Shown: one piece after another, positions 40,676 through 54,379 of the stretch
Numbering within the stretch: position 1 is the stretch's first letter
How the letters are laid out: each line of letters opens with the position of its first letter
From: Caulobacter sp.
GTDB lineage: Bacteria > Pseudomonadota > Alphaproteobacteria > Caulobacterales > Caulobacteraceae
Length of the DNA stretch: 64,000 nt
Direction: 5' to 3'
Assembly (NCBI GenBank): GCA_030678995.1
Contig: JAUXTQ010000034.1
Span: forward strand, 54,127 to 118,126
Position numbers and translations under genes: made by a program
The notes under the pieces: model-generated
Database searches by the model: none
Seen by the model: only the letters and a program-made list of their open reading frames with translations
Told to the model about the DNA's origin: nothing

Positions 40676-41038
40676 ATGACGGCTGGTCGCGTAATCCTGG
40701 GTCTGCTGGCGGTGGCGTCGATCGCGGCCGCGCCGTCGACGCCGCTTGACGCCGCCTTCGGCAACACCATCGTCACCACCTATCCGGACGGCAAGTCGAC
40801 CCGCATGTGGCTGCACCGGGACGGCACCTATGACGGCAAGCGAGCCAACGGATCGCCGACCGCGGGGGTTTGGGATCTCAAGAAGGCAAAGCTGTGCATC
40901 ACCCAGCACCGGCCCTTCCGTGTGCCGGTGGCCTTCTGCACGCCCCTGGTCACCGGCGGCGTCGGCACGACCTGGAGAGCCAAGGGCCTGAAGGGCGAAC
41001 CGGTGGTCAACACCCTGGTCGCCGGGCGGCAGGGCTAA
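40676..41038 (+). CDS. Hypothetical exported protein (paralogue of next gene)
   Basis: MTAGRVILGLLAVASIAAAPSTPLDAAFGNTIVTTYPDGKSTRMWLHRDGTYDGKRANG... Confidence 0.7.
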   Translation: MTAGRVILGLLAVASIAAAPSTPLDAAFGNTIVTTYPDGKSTRMWLHRDGTYDGKRANGSPTAGVWDLKKAKLCITQHRPFRVPVAFCTPLVTGGVGTTWRAKGLKGEPVVNTLVAGRQG

Positions 41039-41131
41039 CAGGGTTAACCTGTCCGGAATTCTTGGCTAGGGTGCCGCGCTCGCCCGCGAGGCGAGCCTGT
41101 GCAAACAAGCACCCGGGGTGGGAAACCAGAG

Positions 41132-41488
41132 ATGAAAATTCTTGCGAAGGCGGCGATCGCCGCGGTGATCTTCATGGCGGCCGGTCCGGCGCTGGCGGCC
41201 GATCCGATGGCCGCGGCCTACGGCAACACGGTCAACATCGTGTATGGCGATGGCACGACGGTGAAGCTGTTCATCGATGAAGGCGGCTCCTACACCGGCG
41301 AAAGCCCGGCCGGCCAGAGCTCGGGCTCCTGGACCATCTCGGGCGACCAGACCTGCTTCACCCAGACGGCCCCGGAAGCGACCCCGCCGTCCTGCGGCCC
41401 GACCGTCAGCAAGAATGTCGGCGACACCTGGGAAGGCACGGGCCAGGGCGGCGCGCCGGTGACCATCTCGATCGTCGCGGGGCGGTAG
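41132..41488 (+). CDS. Hypothetical exported protein (paralogue of previous gene)
   Basis: MKILAKAAIAAVIFMAAGPALAADPMAAAYGNTVNIVYGDGTTVKLFIDEGGSYTGESPAG... Confidence 0.75.
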   Translation: MKILAKAAIAAVIFMAAGPALAADPMAAAYGNTVNIVYGDGTTVKLFIDEGGSYTGESPAGQSSGSWTISGDQTCFTQTAPEATPPSCGPTVSKNVGDTWEGTGQGGAPVTISIVAGR

Positions 41489-41494
41489 AGGAGA

Positions 41495-41606
41495 TCCTCC
41501 CCATCGGGGGAGGTGGATCGCCGCAAGGCGAGACAGAGGGGGTCCGCTCAGATTTCGGGTGACCCCCTCAGTCAGCCCTTTGGGCTGACAGCTCCCCCAA
41601 TGGGGA
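41495..41606. repeat. Palindromic mosaic repeat family C copy 2
   Basis: CCTCCCCATCGGGGGAGGTGG...AGAGGGGGTCCGC...GGTGACCCCCTCAGTCAGCCCTTTGGGCTGACAGCTCCCCCAATGGGGAG. Confidence 0.75.
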
Positions 41607-41617
41607 GCATCACCGCC

Positions 41618-43669
41618 TCAGATATCCACGTCGGCCGCGGCGAATTCGGCGTTTTCCTGGATGAAGCGGAAGCGCTGCTCGGGCTTGCGGCCCATCAGGT
41701 TCTCCACCAGCTCCTCCACATGCCCCTCGTCGCGGGGCAGGGTGACCCGCGCCAGCGTCCGCTTGGACGGGTCCATGGTGGTTTCCTTCAGCTGGGCGGG
41801 CATCATTTCGCCCAGGCCCTTGAAGCGGCCGATCTCCGGCTTCTTGCCCTTGAACTGCGTCTCCAGCAGCTCGTCCTTGTGCGCGTCGTCGCGGGCGTAG
41901 ACGGCCTTGCCGCCGTGACTGATGCGATAGAGCGGGGGCAGGGCGAGATACAGCCGCCCGGCCCGGATCATCTCGGGCATCTGGCGATAAAAAAAGGTGA
42001 TCAACAGGCTGGCGATATGCGCCCCGTCCACGTCGGCGTCGGTCATGATGACGATGCGGTCGTAGCGCAGGTCTTCCTCGCGATACTTGCTGCCGCCCTG
42101 GACGCCGAGCGCCAGCATCAGGTCCGACAGCTCCTTGTTGCCCATCAGCTTGTCGCCGGTGGCGCTGGCCACGTTGAGGATCTTGCCGCGCAGGGGCAGG
42201 ATCGCCTGGGTCTTGCGGTCCCGGGCCTGTTTGGCCGAGCCGCCGGCGCTGTCGCCCTCGACGATGAACAGCTCGGCGCCGTCGATGGCCCCCGCCGAGC
42301 AGTCGGCCAGCTTGCCGGGCAGGCGCAGCTTGCGGGTGGCCGAGGCTCTGGCGACCTCGCGGTCCTTGCGGCGCTTGAGCCGGTCCTCGGCCCGCTCGAT
42401 GACGAAGTCCAGCAGGGCCCGGGCGGCTTTGGGCGAGGCGGTCAGCCAGTGGTCGAACGGATCGCGCAGGGCGGCCTCGACCAGCTTCTGGGCGTCGGAG
42501 GAGCTCAGCCGCTCCTTGGTCTGGCCCTGGAATTCCGGATTGCGGACGAACACGCTGATCAGGGCGCCGGCGTTGGCGATCACGTCGTCGGCGGTGACGA
42601 TGCCGGCGCGCTTCTCGTTGATCAGGTCGGCATAGGTCTTCAGGCCGCGCGTCAGGGCGGCGCGGAAGCCGGCCTCGTGGGTGCCACCCTCGGGCGTGGG
42701 CACGGTGTTGCAGTAGGACTGCATGAAGCCGTCGGCCTCGCCGAAGCCCTGCGGCGTCCAGGTGACGGCCCATTCCACGGCCCCGGCCTCGCCGGTGCGC
42801 TCGATGCGGCCGTGGAAGGCGTCGGGCGTGACCGTGGCCACGTCCTTGATCCGCTCGGCGAGGAAGTCGGCCAGGCCGTTGGGGAAGTGGAAGGTCGCCT
42901 CGGCCAGGGTCTGATCCTGGATCCGCGAGGGGTCGCAGGACCATTTGATCTGCACGCCGCGGAACAGGTAGGCCTTGGACCGGGCCATGCGGTAGAGCCG
43001 CGCCGGCTTGAAGGCCACGCCCTCGCCGAAGATCACCGGATCGGGCAGGAACTTGATCGCCGTGCCGCGCTTCTTCGAGGGGCCGATCTTCTCCAGCCCG
43101 CCGATCGGCTTGCCCCGCGAGAACACCTGGCGGTGCTCGAAACCGTCGCGCCAGACCGTGACCTCGACCCGTTCGGAAAGGGCGTTGACCACGCTGACGC
43201 CGACCCCGTGCAGGCCACCGGAGGTCTCGTAGGCCTTGCCGGAGAACTTCCCGCCCGAGTGCAGCACGGTCATGATCACCTCGAGCGCCGACTTGCCCGG
43301 GTGCTTGGGGTGGGGGTCGACCGGGATGCCCCGGCCGTCGTCCTTGACCGTCAGGGCGCCGTCGGCGTCGAAGCGGACCTCGATCAGCCGGGCGTGGCCG
43401 GCGACGGCCTCGTCCATGCTGTTGTCGAGCACCTCGGCGAACAGGTGGTGCAGCGCCCGCTCATCGGTGCCGCCGATATACATGCCCGGCCGCTTGCGCA
43501 CCGGCTCAAGGCCTTCCAGCACCTCGATGTCGACGGCGGTGTAGCCGCCCGGCGTCGGCTTGGTGACGGGCGGGGCGGCGACAGGCTCGCTCGCCTGCGC
43601 CAGCGGCGGGGCCGCCGGCGGGTTGAGCGCGTCGTCGAAGAGGGAGGTTTGGGCGGGGGAAGCGGACAT
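41618..43669 (-). CDS. parE: DNA topoisomerase IV subunit B
   Basis: [75 protein letters not shown]. Confidence 0.96.
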   Translation of the reverse strand: MSASPAQTSLFDDALNPPAAPPLAQASEPVAAPPVTKPTPGGYTAVDIEVLEGLEPVRKRPGMYIGGTDERALHHLFAEVLDNSMDEAVAGHARLIEVRFDADGALTVKDDGRGIPVDPHPKHPGKSALEVIMTVLHSGGKFSGKAYETSGGLHGVGVSVVNALSERVEVTVWRDGFEHRQVFSRGKPIGGLEKIGPSKKRGTAIKFLPDPVIFGEGVAFKPARLYRMARSKAYLFRGVQIKWSCDPSRIQDQTLAEATFHFPNGLADFLAERIKDVATVTPDAFHGRIERTGEAGAVEWAVTWTPQGFGEADGFMQSYCNTVPTPEGGTHEAGFRAALTRGLKTYADLINEKRAGIVTADDVIANAGALISVFVRNPEFQGQTKERLSSSDAQKLVEAALRDPFDHWLTASPKAARALLDFVIERAEDRLKRRKDREVARASATRKLRLPGKLADCSAGAIDGAELFIVEGDSAGGSAKQARDRKTQAILPLRGKILNVASATGDKLMGNKELSDLMLALGVQGGSKYREEDLRYDRIVIMTDADVDGAHIASLLITFFYRQMPEMIRAGRLYLALPPLYRISHGGKAVYARDDAHKDELLETQFKGKKPEIGRFKGLGEMMPAQLKETTMDPSKRTLARVTLPRDEGHVEELVENLMGRKPEQRFRFIQENAEFAAADVDI

Positions 43670-43742
43670 GACGCGTCAGTCTGGAACGATTCTGGAACGC
43701 CGGGGTATGCGGCGAAGGGGTGCGGGGGGCAAGGGCGCAGGT

Positions 43743-43881
43743 TCCCCTCCAGCCTTTGTCGCGCTTGCAGCGCGCTCCAAAGCCCACCTCCCCATGAATG
43801 GGGAGGAGCCGCTGCTCTTCCCCGCTTGCGGGGAAGTGTCGTTTCGAGCGCGCGGGAAGCGCGAGAGACGACGATGGGGCC
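43743..43881. repeat. Palindromic repeat family B copy 2 (inverted relative to copy 1)
   Basis: CCCCTCCAGCCTTTGTCGCGCTTGCAGCGCGC...CTTCCCCGCTTGCGGGGAAGTGTCGTTTCGAGCGCGCGG...ACGACGATGGGGC. Confidence 0.8.
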
Positions 43882-43884
43882 GTC

Positions 43885-45233
43885 CTACTGATACGCTGGC
43901 GGATAGCCCATCGCGTTCGGCGTGGCGTAGCGGTCTCTCAGCTCGAACGCCCTCGTGCTCCGCGTTTGTTCCACGCCGCCGATGAACACCGCCAGCGGCC
44001 AGGTGCTGGTCTCCAGCGGGTCGCCGTTCCACAGCACCACGTCGGCCTCCTTGCCGACCTCCAGCGTGCCGACCGTGGTCATGCCCCACATCCGCGCCGG
44101 GTTGGCGGTGAGGGTGGCCATGGCCGCCTCGCGCGGCAGGCCGTTGGCCACCGCCAGGCCGGCGTTGAAACGGGCCTGGCGCAGGTTGTTGATGTCGCGG
44201 CTGCCCATGATGGCCACCGTCACGCCCGCGGCCTGCAGCCGGGCGGCGTTGTCCAGGCGGGCGCCGAGGCTCTCGAAGCTGTCGGGCAGGTCGGCCTGGC
44301 TGTCGATGATCACCGGCGCGCCGGCGGCGGCGATCTCGCGGGCCACCAGCCAGCCTTCCTCGACGCCCTCGAGGATCACCTTGATCTTCTCCTCGCGGGC
44401 CAGGCGCAGGACCTGGAGGATGTCGCTGGCCCGGTGGACCCGGACCAGCAGCGGAATGCGGCCCTCGACCACCGGGATCAGGGCTTCCAGGTCGACGCGC
44501 GAGAGGCCGAACTGACGGGTCTCGCCACGGTCATAGGCGCCGCGGTTGCGGGCATAGGCGCGGGTGTCCTGCAGGGCAGCGCGCACCAGCACCAGGGCCG
44601 CGCCGCGCGAGCCGCCGGCATTGCGGGCGCCGGCTTCGCCCAGGTCCAACGTCACCGCCACGCGGGCCATGACCACCGGATCGCTGTCGCCGGCCGCGAG
44701 GGTGACGATGGCCGCCTGGCCGGCGAACATCGCCGGATCGCCGTCGCCCGGCCCGCCGCCGCCGGCGAAGTCCTCGGCGCCGCTGTCGTCCTGATGGCCG
44801 CCGCCGCCTCGGGAGAGCACCGGCGTGGCGACCACCCGGGTCAGGCCCGTCTGGCGGGCCAGCGGGATCATGGTGCTGGCGGGATTGACGCCATAGCTGA
44901 TGTCGAACCCGGCCGAGAGGCTGCCCGAGCGGTCGTCCCGGGTGGAGGTGACCTGCTCGACCTCGGAGACCGTCAGGCTGGTGGAGGGCGCGATCAGGCC
45001 GGGCGTCACCACCCCGCCGGCGGCGTCGATCACCCGCGCGCCGGCCGGCGCCGTCACGCCGGCCCCGACGGCGGCGATCCTGCCGTCCTTGAGAACGATG
45101 GTCCCGTTGGGGATGATCCCGGCCCCCGCGGCGGTCTCCAGCCGGGCGTTGATGATGGCCACGGTCTCGGCCGCCACGGCCGCAGCCGGGGCGCCGATGG
45201 CCGCGAGGGCGGCAAAGGCTATCAGGGCGCGTT

Positions 45234-45237
<4 letters not shown>
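43885..45237 (-). CDS. Exported amidohydrolase
   Basis: Signal peptide, IPNGTIVLKDGRIAAVGAG, VVTPGLIAPSTSL, GTLEVGKEADVVLWNGDPL. Confidence 0.9.
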
Positions 45238-46688
<1,451 letters not shown>

Positions 46689-46822
46689 CAGCCCGTCCCG
46701 TCCTCGAAGGCGGGCAGATCAGACTAATTGCGCCCGGCAGGCAAGGGCGGATGGAGCCCTCTCGACAGCTTCGCGTTCGATGAGCAGACTCGGGACCCCG
46801 AGGACGGTGACGGAGACATGAT

Positions 46823-47170
46823 ATGAGAAAGCTCGTCCGGATCGGCCTGGCCACGGCGCTTTTGCTGGTGCTCGGCGCTGCGTGCGAAACCACCGACGGC
46901 GGGTCCGCGCCGACGCCGGGCCGGACGCCCGTCGCCGAGGGCGGCATGTGCGGCGGCATCGCCGGCTTTCAATGCCAGGCCGGCCTCTACTGCCAGATGA
47001 CGCCTGAGATGCAGCGGGCGGCGGACGGGTCCGGGATCTGCCGCAAGCGTCCCCAGATGTGCACCCGCGAATACCGCCCGGTCTGCGGCGCCGACGGCAA
47101 GACCTGGGGCAACGCCTGCACCGCCGCCGCCGCCGGCGTGAGCGTCGCCAGCCAGGGCGAGTGCCCCTGA
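46823..47170 (+). CDS. Lipoprotein with Kazal-type inhibitor domain
   Basis: LLLVLGAACETTDG lipobox; CTREYRPVCGADGKTWGNACTAAAAGVSVASQGEC matches a Kazal-like Cys pattern. Confidence 0.88.
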   Translation: MRKLVRIGLATALLLVLGAACETTDGGSAPTPGRTPVAEGGMCGGIAGFQCQAGLYCQMTPEMQRAADGSGICRKRPQMCTREYRPVCGADGKTWGNACTAAAAGVSVASQGECP

Positions 47171-47301
47171 CGCCGGAGCGGATGGCCGCTGACGGCGGGT
47201 CTGTGTCCGCGGGCGCACGGCGCGGCGCTATCGTCGGCGTGCCTGCGCGTCAGGATTGAAGCGCGTATCCCCGCAAGGCAGACTTGGGGCAGGGGAGTCC
47301 C

Positions 47302-48396
47302 ATGAAACGCGTCCTGTGCCTGTCTATCCTGACCCTCGCCCTGGCCGGCGCCGCGCCGGCCTTCGCCGGCGGGGTCAAGTCGCCCTGGCAGCTGAAGCTG
47401 CTGGAGGCCTGCAAGTCGCCGGCCTTCGTCGAGCAGACGAAGAAGAAGGCCCAGGCGCGGGACATCGAGGCGATGGCGGCGCTGGGGTTCCTCTATTCCG
47501 AGGCCTGCGGCGTCGACCTCGACGCCGAGGAGGCCGCGCGGCTGTGGCGGGAAGCCGCGGACCGGGGGCAGGCCGACGCCATGGCCTCGCTCGGCTATGT
47601 CTACAGCGAAGGGATCGGGGTCGAGCCGGACGAGGCCGAGGCCATGCGCTGGACCCGCAAGGCGGCCGAACTGGGCAACGTGCGCGGCCAGTTCAATATG
47701 GGCGTCAGCTACGATATCGGCCTGGGCGTGGCCGTCGACAAGCTGGAGGCCGTGCGCTGGTACCGCGCCGCCGTGATCCAGGGCGACGTCGATGCCATGC
47801 ACAACCTGGCCATCCTCTATCTCAAGGGCGACGGACCGGAGAAGGACGAGCGCGAGGCCCTGCGCCTGTGGCGCCAGGCGGCCGACCTGGGCGACCCCAC
47901 CGGCATGGCCCAGCTGGCCGCCATGGCCTACTGGGGCACGGGCATGGACAAGGACCTGGGCGAGGCCATGCGCTGGTGGCGCGCGGCGGCGGACAAGGGC
48001 GACGCCGGCTCGATGTTCTTCGTCGGGCTGATGTACGAGACCGGCGAGGGGGTCGCGGTCGATGACGCCCGGGCCCTGACCTGGATCCGCAAGGCGGCTG
48101 AGCTGGAGGACTCCAACGCCATGGTCAACATGGGTTTGCGCGCGGTCTCCGGCCGGGGCCTCGCCCGCGACCCGAAGGCCGGCCGGCGGTGGTGGCTGGC
48201 CGCCGCCCGCAAGGGCAACGCCGACGCCATGTACTACCTGGGTCTGCTCTATTCGGAAGGCGACGACGGCGTCGCGGTGGACAATGACGAGGCTGTCCGC
48301 TGGCTGCGCAAGGCGGCCCAGGCCGGCAGCCAGGAAGCCGCCCAGGTCCTGCGCCAGAGCGGCGTCGGCGTGGTCGCCCCGGCCGATCCGATCTGA
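47302..48396 (+). CDS. Exported Sel1-repeat protein
   Basis: Multiple Sel1-like repeats (A..LGFLYSEACGVDLDAEEAARLWREAADRGQADAMASLGYVYSEGIGVEPDEAEAMRWTRKAAELGN...). Confidence 0.94.
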   Translation: MKRVLCLSILTLALAGAAPAFAGGVKSPWQLKLLEACKSPAFVEQTKKKAQARDIEAMAALGFLYSEACGVDLDAEEAARLWREAADRGQADAMASLGYVYSEGIGVEPDEAEAMRWTRKAAELGNVRGQFNMGVSYDIGLGVAVDKLEAVRWYRAAVIQGDVDAMHNLAILYLKGDGPEKDEREALRLWRQAADLGDPTGMAQLAAMAYWGTGMDKDLGEAMRWWRAAADKGDAGSMFFVGLMYETGEGVAVDDARALTWIRKAAELEDSNAMVNMGLRAVSGRGLARDPKAGRRWWLAAARKGNADAMYYLGLLYSEGDDGVAVDNDEAVRWLRKAAQAGSQEAAQVLRQSGVGVVAPADPI

Positions 48397-48400
48397 CGCG

Positions 48401-48571
48401 GGGGACATGTTCGCTGGTCAGGGACAGACACCGCGGTGTCTGTCCCTGTGGAAGGGGCCGGAGATCGCTCTCCGGCCCCGCGGACGTAGGGGACATGTAC
48501 CGCAGGTACGTGTCCCCGAAATGCACCGTCCCGGGTATCGGGGACACGTACCGAAGGCGGTACATGTCCCC
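48401..48571. repeat. Cluster of four hairpins (REP-like) between sel1-type gene and glnA
   Basis: Perfect 30-bp palindrome CAGGGACAGACACCGCGGTGTCTGTCCCTG (48419-48448); GGGGCCGGAGA/TCTCCGGCCCC; GGGGACATGTACC/GGTACGTGTCCCC (48489-48517); GGGGACACGTACC/GGTACATGTCCCC (48540-48571). Confidence 0.9.
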
Positions 48572-48577
48572 TCTAAC

Positions 48578-49987
48578 CTAGCACTTGTAATACATGTCGA
48601 ATTCGACCGGGTGGGGGTGCAGGGCCAGGCGCATGACCTCTTCCATCTTCAGCTCGATGTAGCTGTCGATGAAGTCGTCATCCATGACGCCGCCCTTCTT
48701 GAGGAAGGCGCGGTCCTTGTCGAGGTTCTCCAGGGCTTCCTTCAGGCTGCCGCAGACCTCGGGGATCTTCTTCTGCTCGCGGGGCGGCAGATCGTAGAGG
48801 TTCTTGTCGGCGGGCGCGCCCGGGTCGATGCGGTTCTCGATGCCGTCCAGGCCGGCCATCAACAGGGCCGTGAAGGTCAGGTAGGGGTTGCCCATGGGAT
48901 CGGGGAACCGGCACTCGATGCGCTTGCCTTTGGGGCTGTCCACGTGGGGGATGCGGATCGAGGCGGAACGGTTGCGGCTGGAATAGGCCAGCTTCACTGG
49001 CGCTTCGTAGCCCGGCACCAGGCGCTTGTAGCTATTGGTGGTCGAGTTGGAGAAGGCGTTGATCGCCTTGGCGTGCTTGATGATGCCGCCGATGTACCAC
49101 AGGCAGGTCTGCGACAGGCCCGCGTACTGGTCGCCGGCGAACAGCGGCTTGCCGTTGTCCCAGATCGACTGGTGCACGTGCATGCCCGAGCCGTTGTCGG
49201 CGAACATCGGCTTGGCCATGAAGGTGGCCGTCTTGCCGTAGGCGTGGGCCACGTTGTGGATCACGTACTTATAGAGCTGCAGCCGGTCGGCCATGGTGAC
49301 CATGGTGTCGAACTTCAGGCCCAGCTCGTGCTGCGCCGGGGCCACCTCGTGGTGGTGCTTCTCCGGCTTCATGCCCAGCTCGCCCATCACCGCCAGCATC
49401 TCGCCGCGCAGGTCCTGGGCGCTGTCGACCGGGTTCAGCGGGAAGTAACCGCCCTTGGGCCCCGGGCGGTGGCCCATGTTGCCTTCCGGATAGCTCTTGC
49501 CGGTGTTGGCCGGCAGCTCGGTGGAATCGTAGCTGTAGCCGGTGTTGTGCGGGTCGGTGGACCACTTCACGTCGTCGAAGATGAAGAACTCCGCTTCCGG
49601 GCCGAAGTAGACCGTGTCGCCCACGCCCGAAGACTTGACGTACGCCAGGGCCGTCTTGGCTATCGAGCGCGGGTCGCGGCTGTAGGGGGTGCCGGTGTCG
49701 GGGTTCACCACATCGCAGAACAGGCACAGCGTGGTCTGCTGGTAGAACGGGTCGATGTAGGCGGTGGCCAGGTCCGGCCGCAGCTTCATGTCCGACTCGT
49801 TGATGGCCTTCCAGCCGGCGATCGACGAGCCGTCGAACATGGTGCCGTCCTCGAGGAAGTCGTCATCGACCAGGTCGATGTCGAACGTCACATGCTGCAT
49901 CTTGCCGCGAATGTCGGTGAAGCGGACGTCGACGTATTTGACGTCCTTTTCCTTGATCATCGCGAGAATGTCTTTGGCCTTGGCCAT
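48578..49987 (-). CDS. glnA: Glutamine synthetase type I
   Basis: [58 protein letters not shown]; conserved NLY/adenylylation region and C-terminus. Confidence 0.98.
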   Translation of the reverse strand: MAKAKDILAMIKEKDVKYVDVRFTDIRGKMQHVTFDIDLVDDDFLEDGTMFDGSSIAGWKAINESDMKLRPDLATAYIDPFYQQTTLCLFCDVVNPDTGTPYSRDPRSIAKTALAYVKSSGVGDTVYFGPEAEFFIFDDVKWSTDPHNTGYSYDSTELPANTGKSYPEGNMGHRPGPKGGYFPLNPVDSAQDLRGEMLAVMGELGMKPEKHHHEVAPAQHELGLKFDTMVTMADRLQLYKYVIHNVAHAYGKTATFMAKPMFADNGSGMHVHQSIWDNGKPLFAGDQYAGLSQTCLWYIGGIIKHAKAINAFSNSTTNSYKRLVPGYEAPVKLAYSSRNRSASIRIPHVDSPKGKRIECRFPDPMGNPYLTFTALLMAGLDGIENRIDPGAPADKNLYDLPPREQKKIPEVCGSLKEALENLDKDRAFLKKGGVMDDDFIDSYIELKMEEVMRLALHPHPVEFDMYYKC

Positions 49988-50036
49988 TTGCCCTATCCCC
50001 TGAGCTGATGGTTCGAAACGAAGGTGGTTGGTGGTG

Positions 50037-52137
<2,101 letters not shown>

Positions 52138-52149
52138 TCCACCCTAGAC

Positions 52150-52261
52150 TGTCATCCCGGCCGCAGCGTAGCGGAGAGCCGGGACCCAGATTCGGCTTCA
52201 GACCCGGTGGGCGAGATTTGATGTGGGTCCCGGATCGGCCTGACGGCCGTCCGGGATGACA
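52150..52261. repeat. TGTCATCCCGG family A copy 4
   Basis: TGTCATCCCGGCCGCAGCGTAGCGGAGAGCCGGGACCCAGATTCGGCTTCAG...GTGGGTCCCGGATCGGCC...GGCCGTCCGGGATGACA. Confidence 0.85.
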
Positions 52262-52284
52262 GTGGTTTTGGTTTCGGAGGTCCG

Positions 52285-52854
52285 ATGGCCCGCACCTACA
52301 TGATCCGCCACGGCAAGCCCTCGGCCACCTGGGGTGACGACGACGACGATCCCGGTCTCGACGACATGGGTCACGCCCAGGCGAAGACGGCCGCCGCCAT
52401 CCTGCTGGCCCTGCCCGAGCATGCGCGGCCGACGCGCGTCGTCAGCTCGCCCCTGCGCCGCTGCCGCGAGACGGCCCAGCCGTTCGCCGACGCCCTGGGG
52501 GTCGAGCTGATCATCGATCCCAGTGTGGGCGAGATCCCGACGCCGAAAGGCGTTTCCCGGGAGGACAGGGGCGCCTGGCTGCGCGAGGCGTTCGGCGGGC
52601 GTTGGCATGAGATCAAGGGCGACCTCGACTATGACGCCTGGCGGCGGGAGGTGGCGGCCGCCGTGGCCGGATACGCCGGCGCGGCGGTGTTCAGCCATTT
52701 CGTGGCCATCAACGCCGCCCTCAGCGTGGCCGGCGGCGGGGACCTGGTGATGGCCTTCCGGCCGGACCACTGCTCGATGCAGGTCTTCGACACCGCCGAT
52801 GGCGGCTTGAAACTGGTCGCCAAGGGGCGCGAAGCTTCGACCCAGGTTCTGTAG
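52285..52854 (+). CDS. Histidine phosphatase family protein
   Basis: MARTYMIRHGKPSATWG, RVVSSPLRRCRETAQPFA, VFSHFVAINAAL. Confidence 0.92.
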   Translation: MARTYMIRHGKPSATWGDDDDDPGLDDMGHAQAKTAAAILLALPEHARPTRVVSSPLRRCRETAQPFADALGVELIIDPSVGEIPTPKGVSREDRGAWLREAFGGRWHEIKGDLDYDAWRREVAAAVAGYAGAAVFSHFVAINAALSVAGGGDLVMAFRPDHCSMQVFDTADGGLKLVAKGREASTQVL

Positions 52855-52900
52855 AGCGCGACAGCCGAAAGTGGATGCCGGTTTCGGCGCCCGTCGCGCG
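52852..52900. repeat. Family E element copy 3 (single-hairpin half)
   Basis: TAGAGCGCGACAGCCGAAAGTGGATGCCGGTTTCGGCGCCCGTCGCGCG; same conserved CCGAAAGTGGnTGCCGGTTTCGGCGCCC core as copy 2. Confidence 0.8.
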
Positions 52901-52924
52901 ACTGGCGAGAAGGTCGGAGATTTC

Positions 52925-54379
52925 ATGGGGTCGGCGCCGGATATCCTGACGGTCGAGGAGATGACGGCCGCCGATCGCGCCACCATCGCCGCCGGAACGC
53001 CGGGCCTGCTCCTGATGGAGCGGGCGGGCAGGGCGGTCGCCGAGGCCGTCCGCAAGCGCTACCGGCCCTGTCGCGCGGTGGTCCTCTGCGGGCCGGGCAA
53101 CAACGGCGGCGACGGCTATGTCATCGCCCGCATTCTGAAACGGCGTGGCTGGCCGGTCTGGGTCGAGGCGTTCGGCCAGCCGGCGACGGCGGACGCCCGG
53201 GCCATGGCCGTCAAGTGGCGCGGCGAGACCCTGCCGCTGTCCGCCGCCGTCCGGCCCGCCGAGCTGGTGATCGACGCCCTGTTCGGCGCCGGCCTCAGCC
53301 GCCCCCTGGAAGGCGCGGCGCTCAGCCGGGCCAAGGCCTCGCACCGCCCGGGCCCGCCGGTCGTGGCCGTCGACATGCCCAGCGGCGTCGATGGCGACAG
53401 CGGCAAGGTGGTCGGCGAGGCCGCCTTCCGCGCCGACGTCACAGTCACCGTCCATCGCCGCAAGATCGGCCACGCCCTGGAGCCGGGCCGGTCGGCCTGT
53501 GGCGAGGTGGTCGTCGCCGACATCGGGCTGGGCGCGACCACGGGCGGGGTGGTGGAGAACCGGCCCTCCCTGTGGCTGGACCGCTTTCCCTGGCCTGGCG
53601 CGGCCTCGCACAAGCATGCCCGCGGCCGGCTGGCGGTGGTCAGCGGCGACCAGACCCACACCGGCGCGGCCCGGCTGGCGGCGCGGGGCGGCCTGCGCAT
53701 CGGGGCGGGGGTGGTGACGGTGCTCTCGTCGCCGGCCGCCGCGCCGGTCATGGCCGCCCATCTCGAAGCGATCATGATCAGCGTGTTCGACAGCGAGCAG
53801 ACCCTGGTCGAGGCCGCCGACAAGGCCGACGCGGTGGTCATCGGACCGGCCGCCGGGGTGACCCCGGCCACCCGCGCCAACCTGTTCGCCCTGGCCCGCA
53901 CCGGCGCGGCCATGGTGCTCGACGCCGACGCCCTGACCGTGTTCCGCGACAAGCCGGCCGATCTGTTCAGCGCGCTGGACCGCGACGACGTCCTGACCCC
54001 CCATGTCGGCGAGTTCGAGCGGCTGTTTCCCGGCCTGCTCAAGGCCGCCCCGCACCGCATCGCCGCCGCCCGCGAGGCCGCGCGGCTGGCGGGCGCCATC
54101 GTGCTGCTCAAGGGGGCCGACACGGTGATCGCCGCGCCGGACGACCGCGCCGCCGTCTGCCTGGAGGACGCCCCCTGGCTGGCCACCGCCGGCAGCGGCG
54201 ATGTGCTGGCCGGCTTCATCGGCGGGCTGATCGCCCAGGGCATGGACAGTTTCGAGGCCGCCTGCGCCGGCGCCTGGATCCACGCCGCCTGCGCCAGGCG
54301 CTTCGGCCCCGGCCTGATCGCCGAGGACCTGCCGGGCCTGGCCCCGGCGGTGCTTGGGGAGCTTTATGCCAGCCGGTAG
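52925..54379 (+). CDS. Bifunctional NAD(P)H-hydrate epimerase / ADP-dependent dehydratase
   Basis: GLLLMERAGRAVAEAV, LCGPGNNGGDGYVIAR, VDMPSGVDGDSG, LTPHVGEFERLFPG, LKGADTVIAAPD, ATAGSGDVLAGFIGGLIAQG. Confidence 0.95.
   Translation: MGSAPDILTVEEMTAADRATIAAGTPGLLLMERAGRAVAEAVRKRYRPCRAVVLCGPGNNGGDGYVIARILKRRGWPVWVEAFGQPATADARAMAVKWRGETLPLSAAVRPAELVIDALFGAGLSRPLEGAALSRAKASHRPGPPVVAVDMPSGVDGDSGKVVGEAAFRADVTVTVHRRKIGHALEPGRSACGEVVVADIGLGATTGGVVENRPSLWLDRFPWPGAASHKHARGRLAVVSGDQTHTGAARLAARGGLRIGAGVVTVLSSPAAAPVMAAHLEAIMISVFDSEQTLVEAADKADAVVIGPAAGVTPATRANLFALARTGAAMVLDADALTVFRDKPADLFSALDRDDVLTPHVGEFERLFPGLLKAAPHRIAAAREAARLAGAIVLLKGADTVIAAPDDRAAVCLEDAPWLATAGSGDVLAGFIGGLIAQGMDSFEAACAGAWIHAACARRFGPGLIAEDLPGLAPAVLGELYASR

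Noticed and set aside
41513-43891. 792-aa plus-strand ORF
   Set aside because: Antisense to parE and reads through palindromic repeats at both ends.
48401-48571. CRISPR array
   Set aside because: Hairpins are palindromic, not regular direct repeats with unique spacers; no cas genes in the window.
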